This document shows, one piece after another, positions 17,710 through 25,199 of a stretch of 41,298 bases of DNA. The notes below the pieces were generated by a model. It was given only the letters and a program-made list of their open reading frames with translations, had not been told where the DNA came from and did no database searches. The position numbers and the translations under genes are program-made. Where the stretch lies: contig JAOUEV010000030.1 in the NCBI GenBank assembly GCA_029858565.1, forward strand, positions 1 through 41,298. The letters are read 5' to 3'. The stretch is from Nitrospirota bacterium (GTDB taxonomy: Bacteria > Nitrospirota > UBA9217). The number at the start of each line of letters is the position of its first letter. The stretch's first letter is position 1.

Positions 17710-18547
17710 CCGTGAGGGTTATCCACTTCCCATCGGTCAAGGTGTCTGACAGACTGAGACCGGAGATCTTCATGGCATTGATAACTTCCGTCTCCTGGCC
17801 TTTCAGTATGCCTGAAAGAATGGCGATCCCGCGCGGCTCCAGAAGTCCGGCGATCTCCTTCGCAAGTGCTACGAGCGTTCCGGAGATGAGATTCGCTGCG
17901 ATCATATTATAGCGTCCTGTTGCATAACTGATATCTCCCTTGATAAGTTTTACCGCACCTGCCTGGTTTAACTCAAGGTTCCCTCTGGCAGCCTCGATCG
18001 CCAGCGGATCCGTATCAATCCCATCTATCGAGCGAAAACCTAATTTCAACGCCGCGATGGCCAGGAGTCCTGTCCCCGTTCCGATGTCCAGGAACCGGTC
18101 ATGCTCAACACGGTCGGCATGTTTTTCCATGAGGATCAGGCACGACCTGGTCGTTTCGTGATGACCGGTGCCGAAGGCCATGCCGGGGTCTATGATCAGG
18201 GCGATGCGGTTCTCTGTGTGCCGGTCCCATGGTGGGCGGATGCTGAAATGATGACCGATATCTACAGGAGGAAAGTTCTTTTTCCAGTCGATGTTCCAGT
18301 CTTGGTCGCCAAGGACCGCGTAATCAAAAGAAAGGGCGGAGTCTGGAACTGTTCCACCAATGTCAAGGAGCGATCGCATCACTGAAAGCTCTGTTGCAAC
18401 GGCCTGTCGGTCCGCTGAAAGAGGGAAAAAGGCGATCAGCGAACCTTCTTCTTCTATGACGCCAAGGCAACCTTTGGTGTTAAGGTGCCTGGTAAGCGCC
18501 TCATGATAGCGGTCATGTAGCTTTATGGTGAATTGGTGATAAGGCAT
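17675..18547 (-). CDS. prmA: Ribosomal protein L11 methyltransferase
   Basis: 290 residues, usual for PrmA, which trimethylates lysines and the N-terminus of L11 using SAM. Seen: an N-terminal ferredoxin-like substrate domain, the hallmark PGMAFGTGHHETTRSC, the SAM loop DIGTGTGLLAIAALKLG, DIDTDP-like GIDTDPLAIEAA, and AANLISGTL at the catalytic loop. It runs opposite to lolD and its last 12 codons overlap the end of lolD. The ATG at 18547 has no Shine-Dalgarno sequence and lies 12 bases after a -10 element, so translation from a very short leader is likely. Confidence 0.94.
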   Translation of the reverse strand: MPYHQFTIKLHDRYHEALTRHLNTKGCLGVIEEEGSLIAFFPLSADRQAVATELSVMRSLLDIGGTVPDSALSFDYAVLGDQDWNIDWKKNFPPVDIGHHFSIRPPWDRHTENRIALIIDPGMAFGTGHHETTRSCLILMEKHADRVEHDRFLDIGTGTGLLAIAALKLGFRSIDGIDTDPLAIEAARGNLELNQAGAVKLIKGDISYATGRYNMIAANLISGTLVALAKEIAGLLEPRGIAILSGILKGQETEVINAMKISGLSLSDTLTDGKWITLTVTGASTSLQPS

Positions 18548-18558
18548 AATTGATGGTC

Positions 18559-18587
18559 ATTGTAGCAGATTTACTCACGGAGGTAAA
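18559..18587 (-). promoter_or_regulatory. Promoter of prmA
   Basis: On the minus strand TTTACC (18587-18582), a 17-base spacer and TACAAT (18564-18559). Transcription would start near 18552, leaving a leader of about five bases before the ATG. Confidence 0.45.
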
Positions 18588-18651
18588 CATAGCTCTTTGT
18601 GAAATCTGCTCGTGTGGGATTGTTTCGCAGTGCCGGATAGAAGCCAACGTG

Positions 18652-18680
18652 TTGACAGGCAGTTCCCGGTATGATAGATT
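18652..18680 (+). promoter_or_regulatory. Promoter of the globin-sensor gene
   Basis: TTGACA (18652-18657), a 17-base spacer and TAGATT (18675-18680). A GAGGA ribosome site follows just before the ATG at 18699. It diverges from the prmA promoter. Confidence 0.55.
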
Positions 18681-18698
18681 CACTATGCGAGGATAACT

Positions 18699-19595
18699 AT
18701 GAGGACATTTAAAGAGATAAAACAGGATTACCGCTTCACGCCTGATGACGAACGTCGTCTTGCCGACCTGAAGCCGCTCATGGACGAGCACGCGGAGGAG
18801 ATTCTGAGCACGGTTTCTCTCTGGTTCAAGGGCACGAAAGGCGCTGCTAAATTCTTTACCGAGGAAACTCTGCAGAAGCACGTATTTGATTCTCAGAAGG
18901 AATGGTTCCTGCTGCTCTTTTCGGGGAAATACGATAATACGTATTATGACAAGCTGATAAAGATCGGCATGGCGCATATGCGCCGGAACGTTGATGTGCA
19001 TTATCTTCACCGCATGGCGAACATTATTAAGAATTCCTGTACCGGCGCGCTGTCGAAGACAGACGACAGCAGGGAAGAGATGACGAGCAATATAGTCGTG
19101 CTCGGCAAGATCATCGATATGAGCCTCAATGTCATCACTAATGCCTATATTGAGGAAGAGATGCGGGTCTACTCGCCGGTATACAAGGTGCGCAGCGCTC
19201 TAATCAGCTTCTCCGAGCGATTTTCCCAGACGACGAACTTCATCCTGGTATTTGCGCTGATCGGCCTGACGCTTGGAGTGGTATGGCTGTTCTTGCGCGA
19301 CGTCATGCATATTTTCGAAGGTGATGTCGAGCGTGGTATCATATCAGCGCTTGGTTCCATGCTCCTCCTCTGGCTCATGATAGAGCTCATGAGCACGGAA
19401 ATTGCCCATTTGAAAGGCGGCAAGTTCCATATCAGCGTTTTTGTCGGTGTCGCTCTTGTCACGATGATCCGCGAGACGATGATCGCCACGCTTCGCCATG
19501 AGAAGCCTGAATCGATCTATTATCTTATCGCGGCCATTCTGGTCATCGGTTTTGTTTACTGGATCGTGACCAGGGCTGAAGACCGGTCCAAGTAG
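18699..19595 (+). CDS. Globin-coupled membrane sensor: protoglobin domain plus PsiE-like membrane domain
   Basis: 298 residues. Residues 1-160 look like a sensor globin/protoglobin (YRFTPDDERRLADLKPLMDEH start). The likely proximal haem histidine is H93 in KIGMAHMRRNVDVHYL, and H61 is a candidate distal ligand. Residues 180-295 hold four membrane helices resembling the PsiE (phosphate-starvation-inducible) family: a long helical pair, then ELMSTEIAHLKGGKFHISVFVGVALVTMIRE. This is the architecture of the globin-coupled sensor described from Geobacter sulfurreducens (GsGCS), whose output is unknown. It probably binds O2, NO or CO, or senses redox state, at the cytoplasmic face. It has its own promoter and no partner in the same transcript. 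Confidence 0.85.
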   Translation: MRTFKEIKQDYRFTPDDERRLADLKPLMDEHAEEILSTVSLWFKGTKGAAKFFTEETLQKHVFDSQKEWFLLLFSGKYDNTYYDKLIKIGMAHMRRNVDVHYLHRMANIIKNSCTGALSKTDDSREEMTSNIVVLGKIIDMSLNVITNAYIEEEMRVYSPVYKVRSALISFSERFSQTTNFILVFALIGLTLGVVWLFLRDVMHIFEGDVERGIISALGSMLLLWLMIELMSTEIAHLKGGKFHISVFVGVALVTMIRETMIATLRHEKPESIYYLIAAILVIGFVYWIVTRAEDRSK

Positions 19596-19754
19596 CCATG
19601 GTTGACCTTATATCCCGTCAGCGGCATCTCTATCGCGGCTATTCCCACATTATTCGTCACTTCGTCACAGCCCTGTAAGTTCGTTCCTCGTATTTCAGTC
19701 GTGCAATGGCTTGATCCCGGTGCGTCGGGTCGATCTGTCTTGCGCGGCTCAATT

Positions 19755-19798
19755 CTATGATCCAGATCATAGTCGTATCAATTGCGAAAGCAGATAAT
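19755..19798 (+). promoter_or_regulatory. FNR/CRP-type box and -10 element of the CBS-HPP operon
   Basis: CTATGATCCAGATCATAG (19755-19772) is a perfect 8-base inverted repeat with a 2-base centre. Its core TGAT-N4-ATCA is the FNR half-site pattern. Twenty-two bases after the 14-base box (19757-19770) comes GATAAT (19793-19798), a five-of-six -10. That puts the box at about -41.5 from a start near 19805, the class II activator position for FNR/CRP proteins. The start codon of the CBS gene is at 19816. Confidence 0.7.
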
Positions 19799-19815
19799 GA
19801 TCATGCAGGATCAGG

Positions 19816-20419
19816 ATGCCTGAGGATAGTGGCCATGTCGAAAGATGCGTGTGCAGAAAAAACGACCTGAAGGACGAAGACTTCAGGGCGGCTCTCGTAG
19901 CTCTGAGGAATCATGTCGACATTACCGAGGAGGACCTTCTCAAGATCTATGAACTGGCGCTCAGGCATGTGCGGGAACGCCTTGTGGGACGCGTACCGGT
20001 CAGGGACGTCATGAGCACCAACGTCGTGACAGTGCAAAAGGGGATTGACGTACACGACGCCGCGCAACTTCTATCTGAACATCATATAAGCGGCATGCCC
20101 GTTGTCACCGATGAAGGCGCCGTGGCAGGTGTGCTTTCTGAGGATGATATTCTGGCCCTCATGGTCTTCCCGCGGGTGACATCGTTCCGGGACATCCTGC
20201 GGCATCTTTTAGGCGAACCTGTTCGCGCGAAACAAAACAGCGGATTAGTGGAGCATGTCCTCGCTGGCAGTCACCATTTCCCAGGATCGGGATGTTCGGG
20301 ATGCCGCTGAAGTGCTTCATGCCCGAAAGACCAAACGCCTTCCCGTGGTCGATCAAAATGGCAAGCTTGTAGGGATCATAACGCGCCCGGATATTGTGCG
20401 GGTGATCGGAAAGCTATGA
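19816..20419 (+). pseudogene. CBS-domain protein, interrupted by one frameshift
   Basis: The first frame (19816-20310) gives an N-terminal helical region, a complete CBS domain (VRDVMSTNVVTVQKGIDVHDAAQLLSEHHISGMPVVTDEGAVAGVLSEDDI) and then nonsense to a stop. The second CBS domain continues in another frame from about 20249 (MSSLAVTISQDRDVRDAAEV ... RLPVVDQNGKLVGIITRPDIV) to TGA at 20419. A shift of +1 (one extra base or two missing) between about 20240 and 20260 joins them into a normal protein of about 200 residues. The second frame's stop overlaps the ATG of the HPP gene (ATGA), showing the intact gene was the first of a coupled pair. CBS pairs bind adenosyl nucleotides. Real decay or an assembly error cannot be told apart here. 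Confidence 0.8.
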
Positions 20420-20961
20420 AACTGGCGGAGTACCTGGGGAAAATGGGTGGAAGCGCAAAAGCGCCGCCCGGCGTAGGGCCTTGGGAGCTGTTCTGGTCCT
20501 GGATCGGTTCGGTCATCGGGATCGGTCTCTGCGGATATCTGTCAGCGAAGTACTTTGAGCCTTCGGACCGGACGCTCTTGATCGGGTCCTTTGGAGCTTC
20601 GGCCGTGCTGGTCTACGGAGCGATAAAAAGCCCGCTCGCCCAGCCTAGGAATCTGGTAGGTGGTCACTTCATCTCAGGCATAGTAGGCGTGGCATGTTCG
20701 TTGCTTTTCGGCGATACTCCCTGGATTGCCGGAGCGCTGGCAGTATCAATTGCAATTGTGGCGATGCTGGCAACTAAGACCCTCCATCCGCCGGGAGGCG
20801 CCACTGCGCTCATCGCGGTCATTGGAGGCCCAAAGATCCACGCCCTGGGCTTCACCTATGCCCTTGTTCCTGCAGGAGCAGGCGCAGTGATCCTTCTAGT
20901 CGTCGCGCTGGTGGTCAATAATCTGTCGAAAGATCGGCGATATCCCGAGTATTGGTTCTAA
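20416..20961 (+). CDS. HPP-family integral membrane protein
   Basis: 181 residues with about four to five membrane helices (about 28-47, 54-70, 82-100, 104-122, 145-168). The name-giving motif LHPPGGATAL is at about residues 122-131, preceded by the usual SFGASAVLVYG and QPRNLVGGHFISGIVG blocks. Cyanobacterial and plant HPP proteins have been linked to nitrite transport across membranes; bacterial members fused or coupled to CBS domains are common and mostly uncharacterised. The ATGA overlap with the CBS gene implies that the CBS protein regulates this one. A strong terminator follows. Confidence 0.9.
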   Translation: MKLAEYLGKMGGSAKAPPGVGPWELFWSWIGSVIGIGLCGYLSAKYFEPSDRTLLIGSFGASAVLVYGAIKSPLAQPRNLVGGHFISGIVGVACSLLFGDTPWIAGALAVSIAIVAMLATKTLHPPGGATALIAVIGGPKIHALGFTYALVPAGAGAVILLVVALVVNNLSKDRRYPEYWF

Positions 20962-20990
20962 AGCGGTTTATCGGCAAAAGGGAACCGGAA

Positions 20991-21033
20991 ACAGCAAAGC
21001 CGGGCAAACGGGTGCCCGGCTTTGCTGTTTTGC
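20991..21033. terminator. Rho-independent terminator, likely bidirectional
   Basis: A perfect 16-bp stem (20991-21006 with 21013-21028), a six-base loop, and TTTTGC on the plus side. It lies between the convergent HPP and Rrf2 genes and can end transcription of the HPP operon; the minus side lacks a strong T run. Confidence 0.85.
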
Positions 21034-21049
21034 AGACAAACGCCAGGTT

Positions 21050-21454
21050 CTAGCGTTTCTTCTTGGTGAGGTCTTTGATCGTTTTCTTCAAAAGGCGTTT
21101 TTCCACTTCCTGCCGGATCTCGACCCAAAGAGGATGGACAACGCACGTGCTGCTCATCCTGCACAATCGTTTGTCTGTAGCGCAGATGTTTATCCCCGTA
21201 TCTCCCTGTATCGATTCCATAATGGCGAGGAGGCTGATATGCTCGGGTTTCCTGGCCAGGCGAAATCCTCCGGCCACGCCGCGTATGGACGAGAGTATCC
21301 CGCTCTTCACGAGGCGCTGTACGATCTTGGCAAGGAAGCTTTTCGGAATATGCATCGCTTTAGCGATCTCCGATACGCTGGCGAGCGGTTTTGATTCTCC
21401 TGCAAGAAAGAGAACCGTTCTGATCGCATAGTCGGTCTCACGAGTAACAAGCAT
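21050..21454 (-). CDS. Rrf2-family iron-sulfur transcription regulator
   Basis: 134 residues. An N-terminal winged helix-turn-helix (METDYAIR-type start MLVTRETDYAIRTVLFLA, SVSEIAKAMHIPKSFLAKIVQRLVKSGILSSIRGVAGGF) is followed by three cysteines C91, C98 and C104, which should hold a [2Fe-2S] or [4Fe-4S] cluster. The spacing C-x6-C-x5-C is closer to NsrR (NO sensing, C-x5-C-x5-C) than to IscR (C-x5-C-x7-C) but equals neither. The C-terminus is very basic (KKTIKDLTKKKR). A palindrome over its own -10 suggests autoregulation. Neighbours (NapH-like polyferredoxin, cupin, globin sensor) fit a role in NO or redox sensing. Confidence 0.9.
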   Translation of the reverse strand: MLVTRETDYAIRTVLFLAGESKPLASVSEIAKAMHIPKSFLAKIVQRLVKSGILSSIRGVAGGFRLARKPEHISLLAIMESIQGDTGINICATDKRLCRMSSTCVVHPLWVEIRQEVEKRLLKKTIKDLTKKKR

Positions 21455-21532
21455 GGGTTTGGTACACCGCCTCTCGGGCCGCGCCTGTGCGCTCGATGTT
21501 CAGGTAAATGAGCTCAATCAGGTACATCCAGC

Positions 21533-21569
21533 CTGCTATTTATTAACCAATAGCAGCAGTGTTTGTCAA
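21533..21569 (-). promoter_or_regulatory. Promoter and likely operator of the Rrf2 gene
   Basis: On the minus strand TTGACA (21569-21564), a 17-base spacer and TTAATA (21546-21541). An inverted repeat with perfect 8-base arms (CTGCTATT 21533-21540, AATAGCAG 21549-21556, 8-base centre) covers the -10. AATAGCA occurs again at 21568-21574. A regulator bound here would block the promoter, so autorepression by the Rrf2 protein is plausible. Confidence 0.55.
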
Positions 21570-21663
21570 TAGCATTTTCCCTAACAGGGAGATGTCTGGT
21601 CCGGAATAGTCCTACGAGCTGTGTGCAGCGTCACATGAGTTCCTCTGCGAGCAGCAGGAGCCG

Positions 21664-21978
21664 TCACTCTACCGGAGTCACAACGGCCATGACCACGAGC
21701 TGCTCTCCCTGATCAGCGGCAAATCCATGGAGAACATTTGGGTCACAGGGAATACAGGTCTTTGCATCTGCCACGATCTTCTCATCTCCCACGGTAAAGG
21801 TTCCCTTTCCTTCAACACAGTACATGAGCAGGCGAAGAGGTGCCTTGTGGGGCTCAAGTTTCTGCCCCGGACTGAGGCACATCAAGGCGATGCGCATTTC
21901 CGGACTGTCCTTCAGCATTTCCCGGGAGATGCGATCAGGGTAGAACTTTGCGACTTTCTTGAGATCGATGGTTTCCAT
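21664..21978 (-). CDS. Small cupin-domain protein
   Basis: 104 residues, a single cupin (beta-barrel) domain: LSPGQKLEPHKAPLRLLMYCVEGKGTFTVGDEKIVADAKTCIPCDPNVLHGF. The usual metal ligands are partly present (H in EPHKAP, H in VLHGF; the Glu of the first motif is not in its normal place), so metal binding is uncertain. AAAGGAG lies five bases before the ATG at 21978, which decides the start over a GTG five codons upstream. It lies 97 bases after the NapH-like gene on the same strand and may share its FNR-controlled transcript. Function unknown; a sensor or storage role in redox stress is a guess. Confidence 0.8.
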   Translation of the reverse strand: METIDLKKVAKFYPDRISREMLKDSPEMRIALMCLSPGQKLEPHKAPLRLLMYCVEGKGTFTVGDEKIVADAKTCIPCDPNVLHGFAADQGEQLVVMAVVTPVE

Positions 21979-22075
21979 AGAAACTCCTTTCACGAACAGC
22001 GATTAGTAACACGTATACAGCTGATCAGTCATGATATCGCGGCAGAAACACAGCATGCATCATAGAGTATCAGCA

Positions 22076-23011
22076 TCACTGGACAACTGTCTTCGGTTGT
22101 AAGTTTTTGCAGTTTTCCTCGGGCAGGGAACATTGCCCGCTTCCCAATCCCAGATGGAACAATCCGTTGCCCCGTCCCAGTTCCTTGTTGCAGGCAACAA
22201 TACAAGCGCCGCAATTTACACAAGATATGTCCCGCTTGTTTTTACGAGGCGAAACTTTCATGAAGCAGGCCCGGTCGCAGCCTTTGCAATCAGTGCACGC
22301 CGATATGCGCGAAACGTCCATGTTGAGCCGCAGCGAACGGGAACTGAGCCATCCGAAGAGCATCTGCATGAGTCCTGCCGCGCAGACAAATCTGCAGAGC
22401 ACATGACGGACGACGATCGACGTGATGAGCATGTAGATCGCCACGCCGATGATGCCGGCCTTGACGCCGAAGGTAAATTGCCAGTTCACGATCTGGCTCC
22501 AGATTGTTGCCGGAGCCACGAAATACCCGGTGAGCGCCACGCCGCCGGCAAGAGGGATGATGAGTGCGCTCGCCAGGGCGATGGTTCCATACACAGGTCT
22601 GTTTCCTTTTGCCTGCGGCGGATCATTCGGATGAGCGTTGAAGAGATCTCTCCGGCCGATCAGTTTGAGAGTGAGGAAATCAGAGAGTTCGAACAGGGCG
22701 CCTTCAGGACAGGCCCAACCGCAGAACAACCGGCCGGTAAAGTAGCCAAGCAGCGGAAAGACCGCAAGGAACACGAGCCAGGGCAGTATGCCCTTCAGGA
22801 AGACCTGCAGCGCTATATGAAATGCAGAGGATGCGCCCCTGTCGGCATACAATTCCGGCTGGATGCCGAAACTCCATGACGTTCCGAACAGGATAAGCTC
22901 ATGGGTGTCCGAGTCGATCCTCAGGATGTTCAACACCGGCATCAGGAAAACGAGCAGGATGAATGCTATCTGTGATAAGCGACGATACGTGGTCAGGCGA
23001 TCGGTTCCCAT
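22076..23011 (-). CDS. NapH/CcoG-like membrane polyferredoxin
   Basis: 311 residues. About five membrane helices (12-30, 66-90, 141-165, 182-204 and a short one near 207-222). Two membrane-proximal CxxxC motifs, C97/C101 (FCGWACPEG) and C206/C210 (CRFVC), and two [4Fe-4S] ferredoxin motifs, C239-x2-C-x2-C-x3-C249 and C264-x2-C-x2-C-x3-C274, place it with NapH, NosR C-terminal and CcoG/RdxA proteins, which move electrons from quinol across the membrane to periplasmic or cytosolic partners. No nap, nos or cco genes are near, so its partner is unknown. The ATG has no ribosome site and lies six bases past a -10, with an FNR-type box upstream. Confidence 0.88.
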   Translation of the reverse strand: MGTDRLTTYRRLSQIAFILLVFLMPVLNILRIDSDTHELILFGTSWSFGIQPELYADRGASSAFHIALQVFLKGILPWLVFLAVFPLLGYFTGRLFCGWACPEGALFELSDFLTLKLIGRRDLFNAHPNDPPQAKGNRPVYGTIALASALIIPLAGGVALTGYFVAPATIWSQIVNWQFTFGVKAGIIGVAIYMLITSIVVRHVLCRFVCAAGLMQMLFGWLSSRSLRLNMDVSRISACTDCKGCDRACFMKVSPRKNKRDISCVNCGACIVACNKELGRGNGLFHLGLGSGQCSLPEENCKNLQPKTVVQ

Positions 23012-23017
23012 GGTCTA

Positions 23018-23060
23018 TTTATACCATGTCTGCGCTAGGGGCGATATGACATGGGTCATA
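23018..23060 (-). promoter_or_regulatory. FNR/CRP-type box and -10 element of the NapH-like gene
   Basis: TATGAC-ATGG-GTCATA (23045-23060) is a perfect inverted repeat with 6-base arms and the 4-base centre typical of FNR/CRP sites, here with TGAC instead of TGAT halves. On the minus strand 22 bases separate the 14-base box (23059-23046) from TATAAA (23023-23018). This is the same spacing as at the CBS-HPP operon, so the box again sits at about -41.5. Transcription would begin at about the A of the ATG (23011). Confidence 0.65.
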
Positions 23061-23089
23061 AGCCGGATACGGCCGGATCAAGGGTCTGT

Positions 23090-24286
23090 TCAGAGCCAGT
23101 AGCGGACGATGCCGACAAGGAGGACGAGCGCAGTAGGAAGATACAGCAGCCGGTAGGTCGCTCCGATATCCGCATGGAAGTACCGAATGGTCAGGAGCAG
23201 GCAGAGATGGGTCGGGGAGAGCATGACGCCGGCGAATCCGCCGGCAAAAGCAAGTGTAACTACCCCGGGATCGGGCACACCGCCGGTCATGGCGACGATA
23301 ATGGGAAAGGTCGCACCCACAAAGGCAACGGTGAGACCGGTCAAAAGTCCGACCATGAACGGGAGAGCCAGAAAGATCAGAGCAGGAGGCATCCCGCTGC
23401 GAGCAAAGGTGCGGGGCAGTGCGTCGATCGCGCCGGAGGCATCGAGCATACCCTTGAAGACCATGACCCCAAGCACCATCAAGAGTACTTTCAGAGAAAC
23501 GCTCTCTTTGAGCGTGGTTCCCAACTCAGCAGGACTGTACCGGTAAATGAGGAACAAGGACGACACGACCAGAGCCATGGCCAGGGACAGGCTCATTTTG
23601 AACACCAGTACCAGGACGATCGACGCAGCGATCGGAAGCAGCGATACGGCCAGGTCGCGGAGGTCGCGGGTCCTGCGCGTATCCGGCACCTGGTGGCCTT
23701 CCACACCCTGAAAACAGAGCAGCGCGCCGGAAACAACGACCGCGACGGCAAGTGGGGCCTGGGAATGCATGAGAGTGTTGAGCGGCAGGCCGGTCACTGC
23801 CGCGGTGAGCACCACGCCGGGATAGAGCGGGGAAAGGTACTCCCATATATGCCTGAACCAGTAGTTGATGAACGCCCTGCGTTCCGGCGTTATGGAGAGA
23901 TCTCCTGCTGCCTCCTGTACCATGGGTGCGGAAAAGGCGGCTCCCCCGGCAGATGGAAGCAGGCCGATAACGCCGGGGAGAATGGCCATGGTAACACGCC
24001 GGTCCCTGGCAACTCGCGAAAGCGACTCGGTCATCTGTTTCAAAAGCCCTCGTTTTCTGATTATGTTCTCCAGCATCATGATCAATACCAGGCCTCCCAC
24101 AAGGTTCAGCGTGACCGGATCGATTGATGCGCGGGACGCTATTGCCAGTTGCCGCACGGGGCCGATACCGTAAAGCCCGCCGAGCGTCGCGGCGGCGAAT
24201 AGCATCACCGCGCCGAGATTCCAGCGGAATCTAAGCAAGAGCACGATCAGCAGGAATGAAACGCCTATGCGAAGGATGTCGGTCAT
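23090..24286 (-). CDS. DUF401-family multi-pass membrane protein
   Basis: 398 residues with about ten to twelve hydrophobic segments. The family stretch SAGGAAFSAPMVQEAA and the following YWFRHIWEYLSPLYPGVVLT, plus the C-terminal GGFAGVMLSPTHLCLLLT, are typical of DUF401, a family distantly related to anion or gluconate-type permeases (ArsB/IT superfamily). Substrate unknown. Its ATG overlaps the stop of the upstream TonB-family gene (ATGA), so the two are translated together. Inner membrane. No terminator seen before the end of the frame at 23090. Confidence 0.85.
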   Translation of the reverse strand: MTDILRIGVSFLLIVLLLRFRWNLGAVMLFAAATLGGLYGIGPVRQLAIASRASIDPVTLNLVGGLVLIMMLENIIRKRGLLKQMTESLSRVARDRRVTMAILPGVIGLLPSAGGAAFSAPMVQEAAGDLSITPERRAFINYWFRHIWEYLSPLYPGVVLTAAVTGLPLNTLMHSQAPLAVAVVVSGALLCFQGVEGHQVPDTRRTRDLRDLAVSLLPIAASIVLVLVFKMSLSLAMALVVSSLFLIYRYSPAELGTTLKESVSLKVLLMVLGVMVFKGMLDASGAIDALPRTFARSGMPPALIFLALPFMVGLLTGLTVAFVGATFPIIVAMTGGVPDPGVVTLAFAGGFAGVMLSPTHLCLLLTIRYFHADIGATYRLLYLPTALVLLVGIVRYWL

Positions 24287-25071
24287 CGAATATAAGCCTC
24301 GCTGAGATAAAAAAGAACTGCCGCACGTATTGAATACCGTTCCATCTTCCAGTCGTCAGGAAGGGGCTGAAAGGGGGCCGCGTTCCGTATGGCGCGAAGG
24401 GCCTCATCATCCAGGATCTTGTAGCCCGAAGATTTGAGGAGCTCAAGCCCCGCAAGGGAACCGTCTTTCATAATATCGAACTTGATGTACAGCGTACCCT
24501 GAAGACCGGAGACAGCGGCCAATTCCGGGTATTTCAGGATGCTCTCCACCTTGATCTTCAGCCAGCGGTTGTAGGATATGAATTTAAACTCATCCGTATC
24601 CAGAGTGACCGATTCGTCGCCGGGACGCTTTTCCGGCATTCCCTTGCGGGCAAGCGTATCGATATCGGCTTGCGAGAGGAACGGTAGCGGATTTACGCGG
24701 TCCTGCGAGCTGCCTTCGCCCTTGCCCGACGGAGCGGTGCCGCGATCGCTTCCGTCAGGCAGGCCTCGATCGTGGGTCGTTCGGGGCAGGTCCACGGCAT
24801 CGGATTCACCGAACCGGGAAGGAGTTGGTACTGCCGAAGGCGGTACAGGACGGGGCGGTACAACCGGGGACAGGGGTGCGGGAACGGCTGCGGGACGCTC
24901 AAGGCGCGGAAGATCCTTCAGGACCTCCCGGGGAAGCTCTACGACATTGACCGGCGTTATCTCCAGAGGCTGCTGCCGGATATGTGCAAAATATACCGCT
25001 GCTGCTATGATCAGGACATGCATCCCGAGCGAAGCAGTGATGAACCGGATGACGTGCAGGGAGCGTTGCAT
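24283..25071 (-). CDS. TonB-family energy-transducer-like protein
   Basis: 262 residues. One N-terminal membrane helix (about 10-30), a Pro-rich spacer (60-95: PAPLSPVVPPRPVPP), then a low-complexity Gly/Ser region and a C-terminal TonB domain (about 170-255: YNRWLKIKVESILKYPELAAVSGLQGTLYIKFDIMKDGSL, DDEALRAIRNAAPFQPLP). TonB proteins link the proton-driven ExbBD motor to outer-membrane receptors. No exbB, exbD or receptor is in the window, and it is coupled to a DUF401 permease instead. The start lacks a good ribosome site. Could also be an envelope protein with a TonB_C fold rather than true TonB. Confidence 0.85.
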   Translation of the reverse strand: MQRSLHVIRFITASLGMHVLIIAAAVYFAHIRQQPLEITPVNVVELPREVLKDLPRLERPAAVPAPLSPVVPPRPVPPSAVPTPSRFGESDAVDLPRTTHDRGLPDGSDRGTAPSGKGEGSSQDRVNPLPFLSQADIDTLARKGMPEKRPGDESVTLDTDEFKFISYNRWLKIKVESILKYPELAAVSGLQGTLYIKFDIMKDGSLAGLELLKSSGYKILDDEALRAIRNAAPFQPLPDDWKMERYSIRAAVLFYLSEAYIR

Positions 25072-25199
25072 ATGCGTGGTTGAAAATAGCCGCTACATGG
25101 CAGAGGCCGATCGCGGCAATGGACATGAAAGAACGGAATTGTGAACATCGACGTCTTCCGAGTGTCCGCGCACGACGTGGGTCATTTCATTTCCCTGGT

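Noticed and set aside
22133-24127. Long plus-strand frames opposite the NapH-like and DUF401 genes
   Set aside because: Glu/Arg/Gly-rich low-complexity translations that mirror the membrane proteins on the other strand.
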